From positions 1,488,001 to 1,552,000 of the forward strand of contig OY759981.1 of NCBI GenBank assembly GCA_963662895.1: 64,000 nucleotides of DNA, given 5' to 3'. Numbering within the stretch: the first letter of the stretch is position 1; each line of letters begins with the position of its first letter. The notes beneath the pieces are model-generated. The model did not search any database. It was not told the origin of the DNA and was given only the letters and a program-made list of their open reading frames with translations. This document shows positions 17,639 through 25,342 of the stretch, one piece after another. The stretch is from GWE2-42-39 sp963662895 (GTDB taxonomy: Bacteria > Bacteroidota > Bacteroidia > Bacteroidales > Prolixibacteraceae). The translations under genes were made by a program, and so were the position numbers.

Positions 17639-18433
17639 TTACCGGATCATCATCAATATTCCCAGTGCGATCATTACTGCGGCATACCCATATTTTACCT
17701 TGTTCCCTGATCGGTCTATTTTTACTTTTGCCAGTAATTTAGGGCCTGTTAGTGCTCCAATGGTTGATCCGGCGGTAAGAAAATAAACCAGGGTAAGGTC
17801 GATTTTGCCAATTAAAAAGTGGGCACCTACAGCAAAAATGGTATTCATCAGTACCACCAACAGCGAAGTTCCTATTACCTTTTTAATAGGTATACGCATC
17901 GAAAACAATCCTGCCAGAACAGGTGCTGTTCCGCTTGTACCAAAAACGCCGGTTATTGTTCCTGCAAATAGCCCGAAAAATGAAGCTTTTGTAATTTTCA
18001 TAAACCCTGATTTTGGGGGTTCCGTGTCAATGGCTTCATCCCTTTTTTTTCTCCAGGTACTTAGCGCTATATTAAACGCAATCAACACCGAGTAGATGCC
18101 AAAGCCCGTTTTCAGTTGTTCTGCACTGATCCGGCTGGTTATCCCGGTGCCGATAAAAGCACCTAATATGCCGGTAGTTGCAAACAGTGACCCAATATGA
18201 AGATTAATATTACTTTTACGGTAATGGGCCAATGACCCAACAATACCGATAGGCAAGGTTGCTGCCAGAGAGGTAATTACCGCTGTCTGGGCTGGTACTT
18301 TTATAAGGAGCGTAAGGATTGGCAAAAAGAAAAATCCGCCCCCGCCACCAAGCATTGTGCCAAATAATCCTATGATTAAACCAAACACAGGCAGTAAAAA
18401 ATAAACAGGTTCTATTGATGAATGAAAAATCAT
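17639..18433 (-). CDS. TauE/SafE-family anion (sulfite/sulfonate) exporter
   Basis: 264 residues, eight or so membrane helices in two repeats, each opening with a glycine-rich segment (FGTMLGGGGGFFFLPIL and AGTITGVFGTSGTAPVLAG). This is the TauE/SafE permease pattern, used to move sulfite, sulfoacetate or related organosulfur anions. It is 11 bp upstream of cdsA in the same operon. A link to sulfonated lipids, which some Bacteroidota make, is only a speculation from context. Confidence 0.85.
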   Translation of the reverse strand: MIFHSSIEPVYFLLPVFGLIIGLFGTMLGGGGGFFFLPILTLLIKVPAQTAVITSLAATLPIGIVGSLAHYRKSNINLHIGSLFATTGILGAFIGTGITSRISAEQLKTGFGIYSVLIAFNIALSTWRKKRDEAIDTEPPKSGFMKITKASFFGLFAGTITGVFGTSGTAPVLAGLFSMRIPIKKVIGTSLLVVLMNTIFAVGAHFLIGKIDLTLVYFLTAGSTIGALTGPKLLAKVKIDRSGNKVKYGYAAVMIALGILMMIR

Positions 18434-18497
18434 TTTAATATATTAGTTATCAACATCTTTTCATATTTAAGTAAAAACCGGCAGAAATGTCCTTAGA

Positions 18498-19103
18498 CTA
18501 CTTGAGACGTTCCATGTAAATTGTTGCAATAGGATGTATCAGTGCAGCACGGTTTAAAATACCATTTTTATATTCATATTCATTTGCTTTCTTGTTTTTT
18601 CCGTCCATTAAAGCATAAGTATGCTCAGCAATACATTTTATGTGATTTTTTTCCCCGTTTCTTTCCTTATACAGGTATGAAACTTGTTTAGGCTCATTAA
18701 AATAAAGCAAACTGCCGCTGTAAGTAATGCTGTCGTGAATTGTAACAGAATCTCTTTCACTCGTCAAAAGATAAGTTTCTCCCTGTTTCTTTAATTGTAT
18801 ATCGGAATGAACCTTTCCGTTTTTTATTGTTTTCACATGGGAATTCCATAAATTTCCATCTTTGTATAAACTTTGTTGTATATATTTTACTCTGTACGTA
18901 AAAATTATTTTTACTTCAACATCGGTGATTGCTTCTACGCTTATGTCCCCGTCTTCAGTTTTTTGGTTCACCGTGAATTCTCCAATGTTCATTCCCAAAA
19001 CACGGATTCTATATTTAGCAGTATAATTTGTTGATTGAGCAGAAACAGATGCAAAAAACAGGGAAGTAATCAGAAACCCCCAAACGTATTTTGTATATTT
19101 CAT
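18498..19103 (-). CDS. periplasmic DUF6134-like protein
   Basis: 201 residues from ATG 19101-19103, selected because it gives a clean signal peptide (KYVWGFLITSLFFASVSAQ); an ATG 42 bases upstream is in frame but adds a charged lead. The mature protein is beta-rich with no cysteine pair or known catalytic motif and resembles DUF6134 (YTAKYRIRVLGMNIGEFTV opening). It is the first gene of the leftward lipid operon. Function is unknown. Confidence 0.7.
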   Translation of the reverse strand: MKYTKYVWGFLITSLFFASVSAQSTNYTAKYRIRVLGMNIGEFTVNQKTEDGDISVEAITDVEVKIIFTYRVKYIQQSLYKDGNLWNSHVKTIKNGKVHSDIQLKKQGETYLLTSERDSVTIHDSITYSGSLLYFNEPKQVSYLYKERNGEKNHIKCIAEHTYALMDGKNKKANEYEYKNGILNRAALIHPIATIYMERLK

Positions 19104-19432
19104 TATAAGATAATTATTCTTTCGTATGCGAAAAAATTCTTTCATGCCCCGTTTCTTCTTGTAATTTTCTTAAGATATAATTTAAAAACAGAAAAAATGA
19201 ATGAATGTTGGCTTTAATTTTTCATGATAAAAGACATTAACCCTTTTGAAAGCACGTTTTAACAAAAACGGGAATAAACATCTACCTGTTAATTATTCTT
19301 TTTTTCTGTTTCCCTTTATGTTTATATCATTAATGGTATAGCACTATTGCCTATAACCTTAAGTGCTTGAAAACCATTTTATATCTTATTACTTTTTTAT
19401 AATCTCCCTTTTTGAAAGAGTAAAAATAATTA

Positions 19433-19468
19433 GTTTTTTTAGTTTTAAAATTTTAAAACTAAAAAAAC
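19433..19468. repeat. perfect 36-bp AT palindrome
   Basis: Bases 19433-19450 and 19451-19468 are exact reverse complements (core AGTTTTAAAATTTTAAAACT). It lies 330 bp upstream of the DUF6134 gene, in a 715-bp gene-free gap (19104-19818). It may end leftward transcripts from the MATE gene, because the arm contains long A/T runs. Confidence 0.6.
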
Positions 19469-19498
19469 ATCATAATCTAAACGATATTTTAAACTGTT

Positions 19499-19622
19499 TA
19501 ATTCTACTTTGGCAGATTTAGAATGAAGAGCAATTTTTCTGATTTTATATTCCAACCCCAAGGGAGAAATCAGAAAAATTGATCCGGTTCCCCTCGGGGC
19601 TTAGGGTAAAACGGAGAAAATC
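19499..19622. mobile_element. MITE-like element, inverted and truncated copy
   Basis: Inverted copy of the 10703-10862 element. It begins with the same 20-bp end (TAATTCTACTTTGGCAGATT at 19499-19518) and keeps the interior CCAACCCCAAGGGAGAAATC and TTAGGGTAAAACGGA segments, then diverges after about 19622 without the second terminal repeat. No coding capacity. Confidence 0.6.
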
Positions 19623-19671
19623 CTTATGCCTCTCTTCTCCAGCATAAAGGCTGTTGAGAAACTTTGTAAGT

Positions 19672-19768
19672 ATATAAAGGACTGAATGATATATATCATT
19701 CAGTCCTTTATATTTGTATCTTACTATTTTTGTTGCTCTTTCGATTTATTTCCCGAAAGAGCAACAAA
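19672..19768. repeat. two adjacent long hairpins downstream of the MATE gene
   Basis: The first is a perfect 42-bp palindrome at 19672-19713 (arm ATATAAAGGACTGAATGAT). The second has 15-bp perfect arms at 19729-19743 and 19754-19768 (TTTGTTGCTCTTTCG and its complement) with a 10-base loop. They lie just after the leftward MATE gene and probably end its transcript, although neither is followed by a U run. Confidence 0.6.
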
Positions 19769-19818
19769 TTGATTAATACAAGTTAAAAACAGGAATGGAT
19801 ATGGAGAAACACTGTTTA

Positions 19819-21198
19819 TTATATAACTTTTATCATTTTCCATTTTCCACTTCGAAACCTGAAAATAAGGATGTTGCTGTACAATAGAAAAAAGATAACC
19901 AGTATCAGCCAGCTAATTGCAATTGAAAAATTCAGCACGTTTAGCGACAGGTACAAAATGGGAAGGAACGACCAATGGGCAGTCACTGAGGCAATCATGG
20001 TAAAGAGGGTATCGCCCGCTCCCCGTAACGCGCCGACCAGGGCAACCATCACGGCTTCGGCCAGTACGTAAAGCGAAGCTATTTTCACCATCGAAACAGC
20101 AACAGGAACTGCATTTTCAAAAATCAGGCTTGGCGAAGCAGGATGGAACACACGGACCAGCCATTCGGGCACAAAGATGAACAGTGCAAGGATCACAATC
20201 GAATAGAAAATGCCTGTTTTAATTCCTGATATCGCTGCATGATGTGCTACTCCCGGTTTTTTAGCTCCCATGTAGCGGCCCACCAGACTGGTAACTGCAA
20301 TCTCAATCCCCAACAGCGGAATAAAAGAAACCATATCCCAGTTAAACATGATAGTACTGGCAGTTGCTGCCACATCGCCCTGTGCATGAAACAAGGAAAT
20401 CATAATTGAGAATGCCAGAAAATTCAGGAACATCTCTGCTCCTGCCGGGGAACCATAATAAATAAGCTTTTTCATTATCAGATGGTTGTACCGGAATGAT
20501 TCCAGCGCAGAAAAAACAGTCCGGTTTGTATGCCCCAGGTAAGCAACCGACAAAATTACTATCGCAGCAAAGCCGCCGGATACCGTGGCAATAGCAGCCC
20601 CTCTTACACCCATTGCCGGAATTCCCTGCCAACCCGGAATTAAAATGAAATCGAGCAATACATTGACAAGCATTGCAACAATGGTTGCATTCATCACAAT
20701 CCGGGTTTTTCCAATGCCGGTAAAATAACATCCCAATGTGTAACGCATCATTCCGAAAATGCCTCCCCATGCTAAAATGTTGAGATATTCAATCTGGTAA
20801 CCAATTTGGTTTTCAGATATTTCTATAAAATGAAAATATGCAATAGCCAACGGTTTCAGTAAAAGAATAACCGGCCATGCAACAATGGTAACCAGTATGG
20901 CCTGGAATGCTGCTTTTGTTGTTTTCGATTTTTCGCCTGCCCCGAGATACTGGGCAACCAAAGCAGTAGAATATCCGGTTAGCCCGACAAAAAAGAACAT
21001 CAACATTTGCATAGTGACCCCGCCACCCAGGGCTGCATTCATTTGCTCCGGTCCTACCCTCGACAGGAAAAGACGGTCGGTAAAAGTCATTATTCCGTCA
21101 CAGGCAGTAGAAATAACCATCGGGAAAGCAAGCATAAGTAATTCTTTTATACCCCCGGGTTCGTGATATCCCGAGAAATACTTCTTTAAAAGTGTCAT
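19819..21198 (-). CDS. MATE-family multidrug/sodium exporter
   Basis: 459 residues with 12 predicted helices in two six-helix halves. Family features include LAFPMVISTACDGIMTFTDRLFL at the start (asked to read in pieces: LAFPMVISTA, MTFTDRLFL), GPEQMNAALGGG, the LVAQYLGAGE loop and its second-half counterpart SLVGRYMGAKKPG, and ALRGAGDT. MATE proteins export cationic drugs or metabolites using Na+ or H+. It is last in a leftward run after the amidotransferase gene (31-bp gap) and may or may not share the glycan operon's purpose. Confidence 0.9.
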   Translation of the reverse strand: MTLLKKYFSGYHEPGGIKELLMLAFPMVISTACDGIMTFTDRLFLSRVGPEQMNAALGGGVTMQMLMFFFVGLTGYSTALVAQYLGAGEKSKTTKAAFQAILVTIVAWPVILLLKPLAIAYFHFIEISENQIGYQIEYLNILAWGGIFGMMRYTLGCYFTGIGKTRIVMNATIVAMLVNVLLDFILIPGWQGIPAMGVRGAAIATVSGGFAAIVILSVAYLGHTNRTVFSALESFRYNHLIMKKLIYYGSPAGAEMFLNFLAFSIMISLFHAQGDVAATASTIMFNWDMVSFIPLLGIEIAVTSLVGRYMGAKKPGVAHHAAISGIKTGIFYSIVILALFIFVPEWLVRVFHPASPSLIFENAVPVAVSMVKIASLYVLAEAVMVALVGALRGAGDTLFTMIASVTAHWSFLPILYLSLNVLNFSIAISWLILVIFFLLYSNILIFRFRSGKWKMIKVI

Positions 21199-21229
21199 AA
21201 AATAACTATGAATAGATTTAAAATCCGGT

Positions 21230-21940
21230 TTAGCTGATTTTGCCCAACTGATCCAATACCGAAAACATGATCTGGTTATTCGGCCTGCAATTCGGAAAAC
21301 CGTTAATTATTGTTTTTTCTGATTGAATAAAAGGCCCGTTTTCTGTTAATTCTTCCGGAATATTTTTTATCATTCCCCGGATAGAAGCCTCTGTTGCTTC
21401 AAAATGAAACTGAAGGCCAAGCACCCGGTCGTTGAATTGCAATGCCTGGTTCTGACAGGCTTCGCTTTCTGCCAGACGAAAGCATCCTCCCGGAATATCG
21501 AACTGATCGCCGTGCCAGTGAAAAACAGTTGCCTGGCCGGGCACGACATCAAAAAGCGCTGACTTCTTTCCTGCCTCTGTTTTCCGGATCGGGAACCAGC
21601 CAATTTCTTTATGTTTGCCCGCTTTTACTTTTGCACCAAGTGCATCGGCAAGCAATTGTGCTCCTAAGCAAATTCCCAATACCACTTTATTCCGGGCAAT
21701 TGCGTCTTTAATAAACTGTTTTTCGGCCGGCAGCCACGGATAAACTTTATCGTCGTAAATTCCCATCGGCCCACCCATGATGATGAGCCAGTCGATGTCG
21801 GAAAGGGATGGCAATTTTCCGTCTTCAAAAAATCTGGTAACTGATAATTGATGCCCGTTCTGAACGGTCCATTCTTCAATACAGCCCAGTCCTTCGAAAG
21901 GAACATGCTGAAAATAGTGTATTCTGAAATGTTTACCCAT
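21230..21940 (-). CDS. class I glutamine amidotransferase-like protein
   Basis: About 236 residues from ATG 21938-21940 (MGKHFRIHYFQHVPFEG); a longer start adds 17 unmatched residues. The nucleophile elbow GICLGAQL supplies the catalytic Cys, and LGLQFHFEAT supplies the His and Glu. IIMGGPMGIYDD is the oxyanion region. This matches stand-alone GMP-synthase-like GATase1 proteins, which hydrolyse glutamine or other gamma-glutamyl amides. It lacks a synthetase domain. It lies 75 bp downstream of the DUF5107 gene. Confidence 0.85.
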   Translation of the reverse strand: MGKHFRIHYFQHVPFEGLGCIEEWTVQNGHQLSVTRFFEDGKLPSLSDIDWLIIMGGPMGIYDDKVYPWLPAEKQFIKDAIARNKVVLGICLGAQLLADALGAKVKAGKHKEIGWFPIRKTEAGKKSALFDVVPGQATVFHWHGDQFDIPGGCFRLAESEACQNQALQFNDRVLGLQFHFEATEASIRGMIKNIPEELTENGPFIQSEKTIINGFPNCRPNNQIMFSVLDQLGKIS

Positions 21941-22015
21941 GCTTATTCTGACTGAAAGATTTACCAGCCAAAGATAAGATTTCATGCTCAAATATTTTTA
22001 TATTTTCCCGATAGC

Positions 22016-25000
22016 TTAACTTTCCATATCCTTAAGTTGCACCAATGCTCCTTTATGTGACTTATCTGCTTTTAACACTTCAGTAAACAAATTTTCAGCC
22101 ACCTGATAATTTCCTTTTCCAAGTTGTCCCAGTCCTGTGAGGTATTGGCAAAGCTGACGGTTACGTGCATTCAGGTTATCTTCCCAGATCAACAAGTCGG
22201 GTAACGAAACTGCAAAATAATCGATCTTTACCTCATCGTTCAGGTGCTTTTCACCGAAGCTGATCAGCAGGTCGAAACGTTGCCGGGCTTCCCCATTTTT
22301 ACCCAGTTTCTGAAGGGCCAGACCCTGGTAAAAAATGGTATCGGGTTGCTGGTCGTTATAAAACATGGCTGCCGAAACCTGCTCCAGTCCTTTGGAGGCT
22401 TTTTCGAAATACAAACGGGATTTTTCCGGTTCATCTATGCCATCGAAGGCAATTCCCAGCCAGTAGAACAATTCGTTTTCCTGTGCCCCGTAAAGTTTTC
22501 CTTCTCCCAGGTTTTCAGGATAAACCTGTGCTTTTTTCAAAAGACTGGCTGCTTTCTGAAACTGATTACTCCGAATCGCCTTTTTTGCCATTTCCGTCAA
22601 ACTGAAAACATATTGTCCTGTCACTTTTCCTTCGCCTCCTTCCCAGGGATGAAATTTGCGCGACAGAAGCATCTGGTATGCTTTTTCATATTCACCCGAT
22701 AAATTAAGCAAAGTTGCCTGTTCCAGATATAAATCATCACGGGTGTTTGCCTGTTCAGGATATTTCTGAAGAAAGTCCAAACGTTTTTCAGGGGAATAGT
22801 TTAGCCGTTTGTAAAGCTGGTCAAGTTCCATCAGGATGCGGGCATCGGTCGGGTCAAGCGAAAAAGCTTTTTCGAGCGAAGCAAGGGCCTTTCCGGCATC
22901 CCCCTTTTTATTGAAATAAGCCAGTGCCAGATTGCGGTGTGTGGTTGGGAAACCGGAAAATATTTCAACCGATTTTTCCCAGCAGGAAACGGCTTCATTA
23001 TAATTTTTAAAAGCATACCAAAAGTTTCCAAGGCAATACAAGGCTTTGTAATCTGAAGGATTTCTGCGGATTGCCCATTCAAGCGTTCTCACCGCTTCTG
23101 GCTGGTTGGGGAAACAATAATCAGGACAAGCCGATGCAGCTATCTTCAGGTTTTGATCAGCAGCTTTTTCATCTCCTGCCAGATTTTCGAACCAGGCTTT
23201 GTAATAAAACGCCATCGGGTAAACATTTTTCCCGGTTTGCTCATCAATACCCATTGAAATGAACCGGGTAGCCTCTTCGTAAAACCCGGCATACGCGTAA
23301 TCCAGCGCAAATTCAATATAGTTATGGATGTTGCCTCGGATGAGCTTTTTTAAACCTGACAGCGTAGAAGACCTGTCAGCGTTAAAGAGGTATTTTTCAA
23401 ACAAAATCCCGTAGTTGAACGGATCAAGGGCAAGTGATTCGCCGATCAATTTTTCAGCTTCATCTGTTTTTCCAAGTTTCCGGAGAATAGCTGTTTTTAA
23501 ATGCCTGACTTTATGATTATGTCCGTTTCTGATCAGCGAACGGTCGATTGTTTCGAGCGCTTCTTCCCATCTGCCGTTCATTGTTTCGAGCCGGGCAAGC
23601 TGGAAGTAACCGTTTTCCATCCAGGCTGCATTCCACACCGACTTGTAAAACGAATTGTACGCCTCTTCTTTTTTATCCTGAAAAAGCAGGGCAAGTCCCA
23701 GATTATAAAACGGTTCGCCGTCAATCGGGTTTGGGTTGCGCTCTGTCAGGGTTTCGACTGCGATTCTGAAATACGATTCAGCTTTGGAAAACTGTCCGCG
23801 ACGGAGGTACCACAGGCCAAGTGCATTGCTACACCGGCTGTCTTTCGGGTCGCGGGAAAGGGCTTCTTTGTAATACGGACGTGGATCGTATGTTGCGTGC
23901 CGGTATTGTTCCAGATGCAGGCCGGTTAGATAAAGCTGTTCGTTGTCTTCAATTTTTTCAGGTAATTTGGCCGCTTTGGCCGGTTCCGGAATCTCTTTCC
24001 TGACATCCGGCTTTGTCTGCCAGTCGACCAGAATTTTTCCTTCAGCAGAAATAACAGTTCCCTTTAATGTTCCCGGATCAATTTCAGAAGATAATGGAAC
24101 TGTTTTCACATACGATGTGTCCGGATAGAAATCAAAAATTTCATCAATCAGCGTTTTTGAATTACTTTCCAGTAAGACCCTTCCTGCATGATAAGTCGCT
24201 GTTGTATAAGCTTTAAGCGTAATTTTCTCATCCTTAACTTCAATATTGATCATTGCCTCTTTGGTAGCATTTTTTACCACACCCAGATCGCGGTAAGGCA
24301 TAAAATACTGGCTGAACGATTTTTCTTCGCCAGGCATCAGCCACGAGAAATCCGGCTGGTTGTCGGTATAAACGCCACACATCAATTCGATATACGGGCC
24401 GTCTTCATCGGTCAGGTTCCGGTCCCAGGCCTGTCCGAAATCGCCGTTTCCCCAGGTCCATTGTTTTTTCCCGGGCGACACATGATGATTGGCGATATGC
24501 AGCAAACCTCCTTTCGTGTCGTTTTCGTAACCACCCACAAAATTGTATTTCGAAGTAATGGCCATGTACGAAGTGGGTACGGGAAGATTTTTATAGCGGG
24601 AAATATCGGTGCCGGGCGAGTAATCAACTTTATAATACGTTCCTTTGGCAATCGGAAATTCCGAGACATCGCGCTTCCCGTGGTCAAAAACAGCATTCAC
24701 GTCGGGCGGAAAAACCGACTGGTAATCATCGTTTACCTTTACAGCCGGATTGGCCCACCAGAGAAAAGTCTGCGGAAAATTCGTCCGGTTATACAGCTTC
24801 ACTTTTATTTCAAGATAAGCTTTGTCAGGATAAAGAGTAAAGCCTGCCATCCCGCGGGTTCGGAACATGCGCTCTACTTCGCTGCACCAAATCGTAATGC
24901 TGCCATCGCTGTTTTTTTCAATCAACGAATCGGTCGGTTCACTGGTTGACGGCCGGTGGTGCTGCGGCCAGTTAAATTCAATTCCACCGGAAATCCAGGG

Positions 25001-25342
25001 GCCGGTCAGACCGACCAAAGCCGGTTTGATCACCTGGTTATAATATACAAAATGACGCTGTTTCATCTTGTCGTAAGCCATTTGTACCCGGCCTCCCAAT
25101 TCAGGCAAAAGCATAATCTTCAGGTACTGGTTTTCCAGAAAAACAGCATTCCACTCCACATCCTTTTTTTCATCCTCAATTTTTTCGATCACCGGGTGGG
25201 GATAAACCACGCCGCTGCTTCCCTGGTAAACACGTTTTTCCAGGAACATGGGGTTCTTCTCCGGCTTCCCGGTTCGGTAAGTCGGTATGGTTACCTTTTC
25301 ATACCAAGCCAGAACCTCTCCCTCTGTCGAATGTTTTTTCAT
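22016..25342 (-). CDS. DUF5107 and TPR-repeat protein
   Basis: 1108 residues with no signal peptide. The N-terminal half (to about 380) is DUF5107, a beta-sandwich related to mutarotase-like folds, with LLPELGGRVQMAYDK, GPWISGGIEFNWPQHHRPS and FPPDVNAVFDHG blocks; the paired histidines could bind sugar. The remainder is about ten TPR-like helical pairs (for example SRCSNALGLWYLRRGQFSKA and DYKALYCLGNFWYAFKNYNE). Its start overlaps the GH2 stop by one base (25342), so the two are co-translated. A second member of the family, secreted, is at 55948-59328. A role in glycan processing is inferred from the neighbours; no activity is shown. Confidence 0.85.
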   Translation of the reverse strand: MKKHSTEGEVLAWYEKVTIPTYRTGKPEKNPMFLEKRVYQGSSGVVYPHPVIEKIEDEKKDVEWNAVFLENQYLKIMLLPELGGRVQMAYDKMKQRHFVYYNQVIKPALVGLTGPWISGGIEFNWPQHHRPSTSEPTDSLIEKNSDGSITIWCSEVERMFRTRGMAGFTLYPDKAYLEIKVKLYNRTNFPQTFLWWANPAVKVNDDYQSVFPPDVNAVFDHGKRDVSEFPIAKGTYYKVDYSPGTDISRYKNLPVPTSYMAITSKYNFVGGYENDTKGGLLHIANHHVSPGKKQWTWGNGDFGQAWDRNLTDEDGPYIELMCGVYTDNQPDFSWLMPGEEKSFSQYFMPYRDLGVVKNATKEAMINIEVKDEKITLKAYTTATYHAGRVLLESNSKTLIDEIFDFYPDTSYVKTVPLSSEIDPGTLKGTVISAEGKILVDWQTKPDVRKEIPEPAKAAKLPEKIEDNEQLYLTGLHLEQYRHATYDPRPYYKEALSRDPKDSRCSNALGLWYLRRGQFSKAESYFRIAVETLTERNPNPIDGEPFYNLGLALLFQDKKEEAYNSFYKSVWNAAWMENGYFQLARLETMNGRWEEALETIDRSLIRNGHNHKVRHLKTAILRKLGKTDEAEKLIGESLALDPFNYGILFEKYLFNADRSSTLSGLKKLIRGNIHNYIEFALDYAYAGFYEEATRFISMGIDEQTGKNVYPMAFYYKAWFENLAGDEKAADQNLKIAASACPDYCFPNQPEAVRTLEWAIRRNPSDYKALYCLGNFWYAFKNYNEAVSCWEKSVEIFSGFPTTHRNLALAYFNKKGDAGKALASLEKAFSLDPTDARILMELDQLYKRLNYSPEKRLDFLQKYPEQANTRDDLYLEQATLLNLSGEYEKAYQMLLSRKFHPWEGGEGKVTGQYVFSLTEMAKKAIRSNQFQKAASLLKKAQVYPENLGEGKLYGAQENELFYWLGIAFDGIDEPEKSRLYFEKASKGLEQVSAAMFYNDQQPDTIFYQGLALQKLGKNGEARQRFDLLISFGEKHLNDEVKIDYFAVSLPDLLIWEDNLNARNRQLCQYLTGLGQLGKGNYQVAENLFTEVLKADKSHKGALVQLKDMES

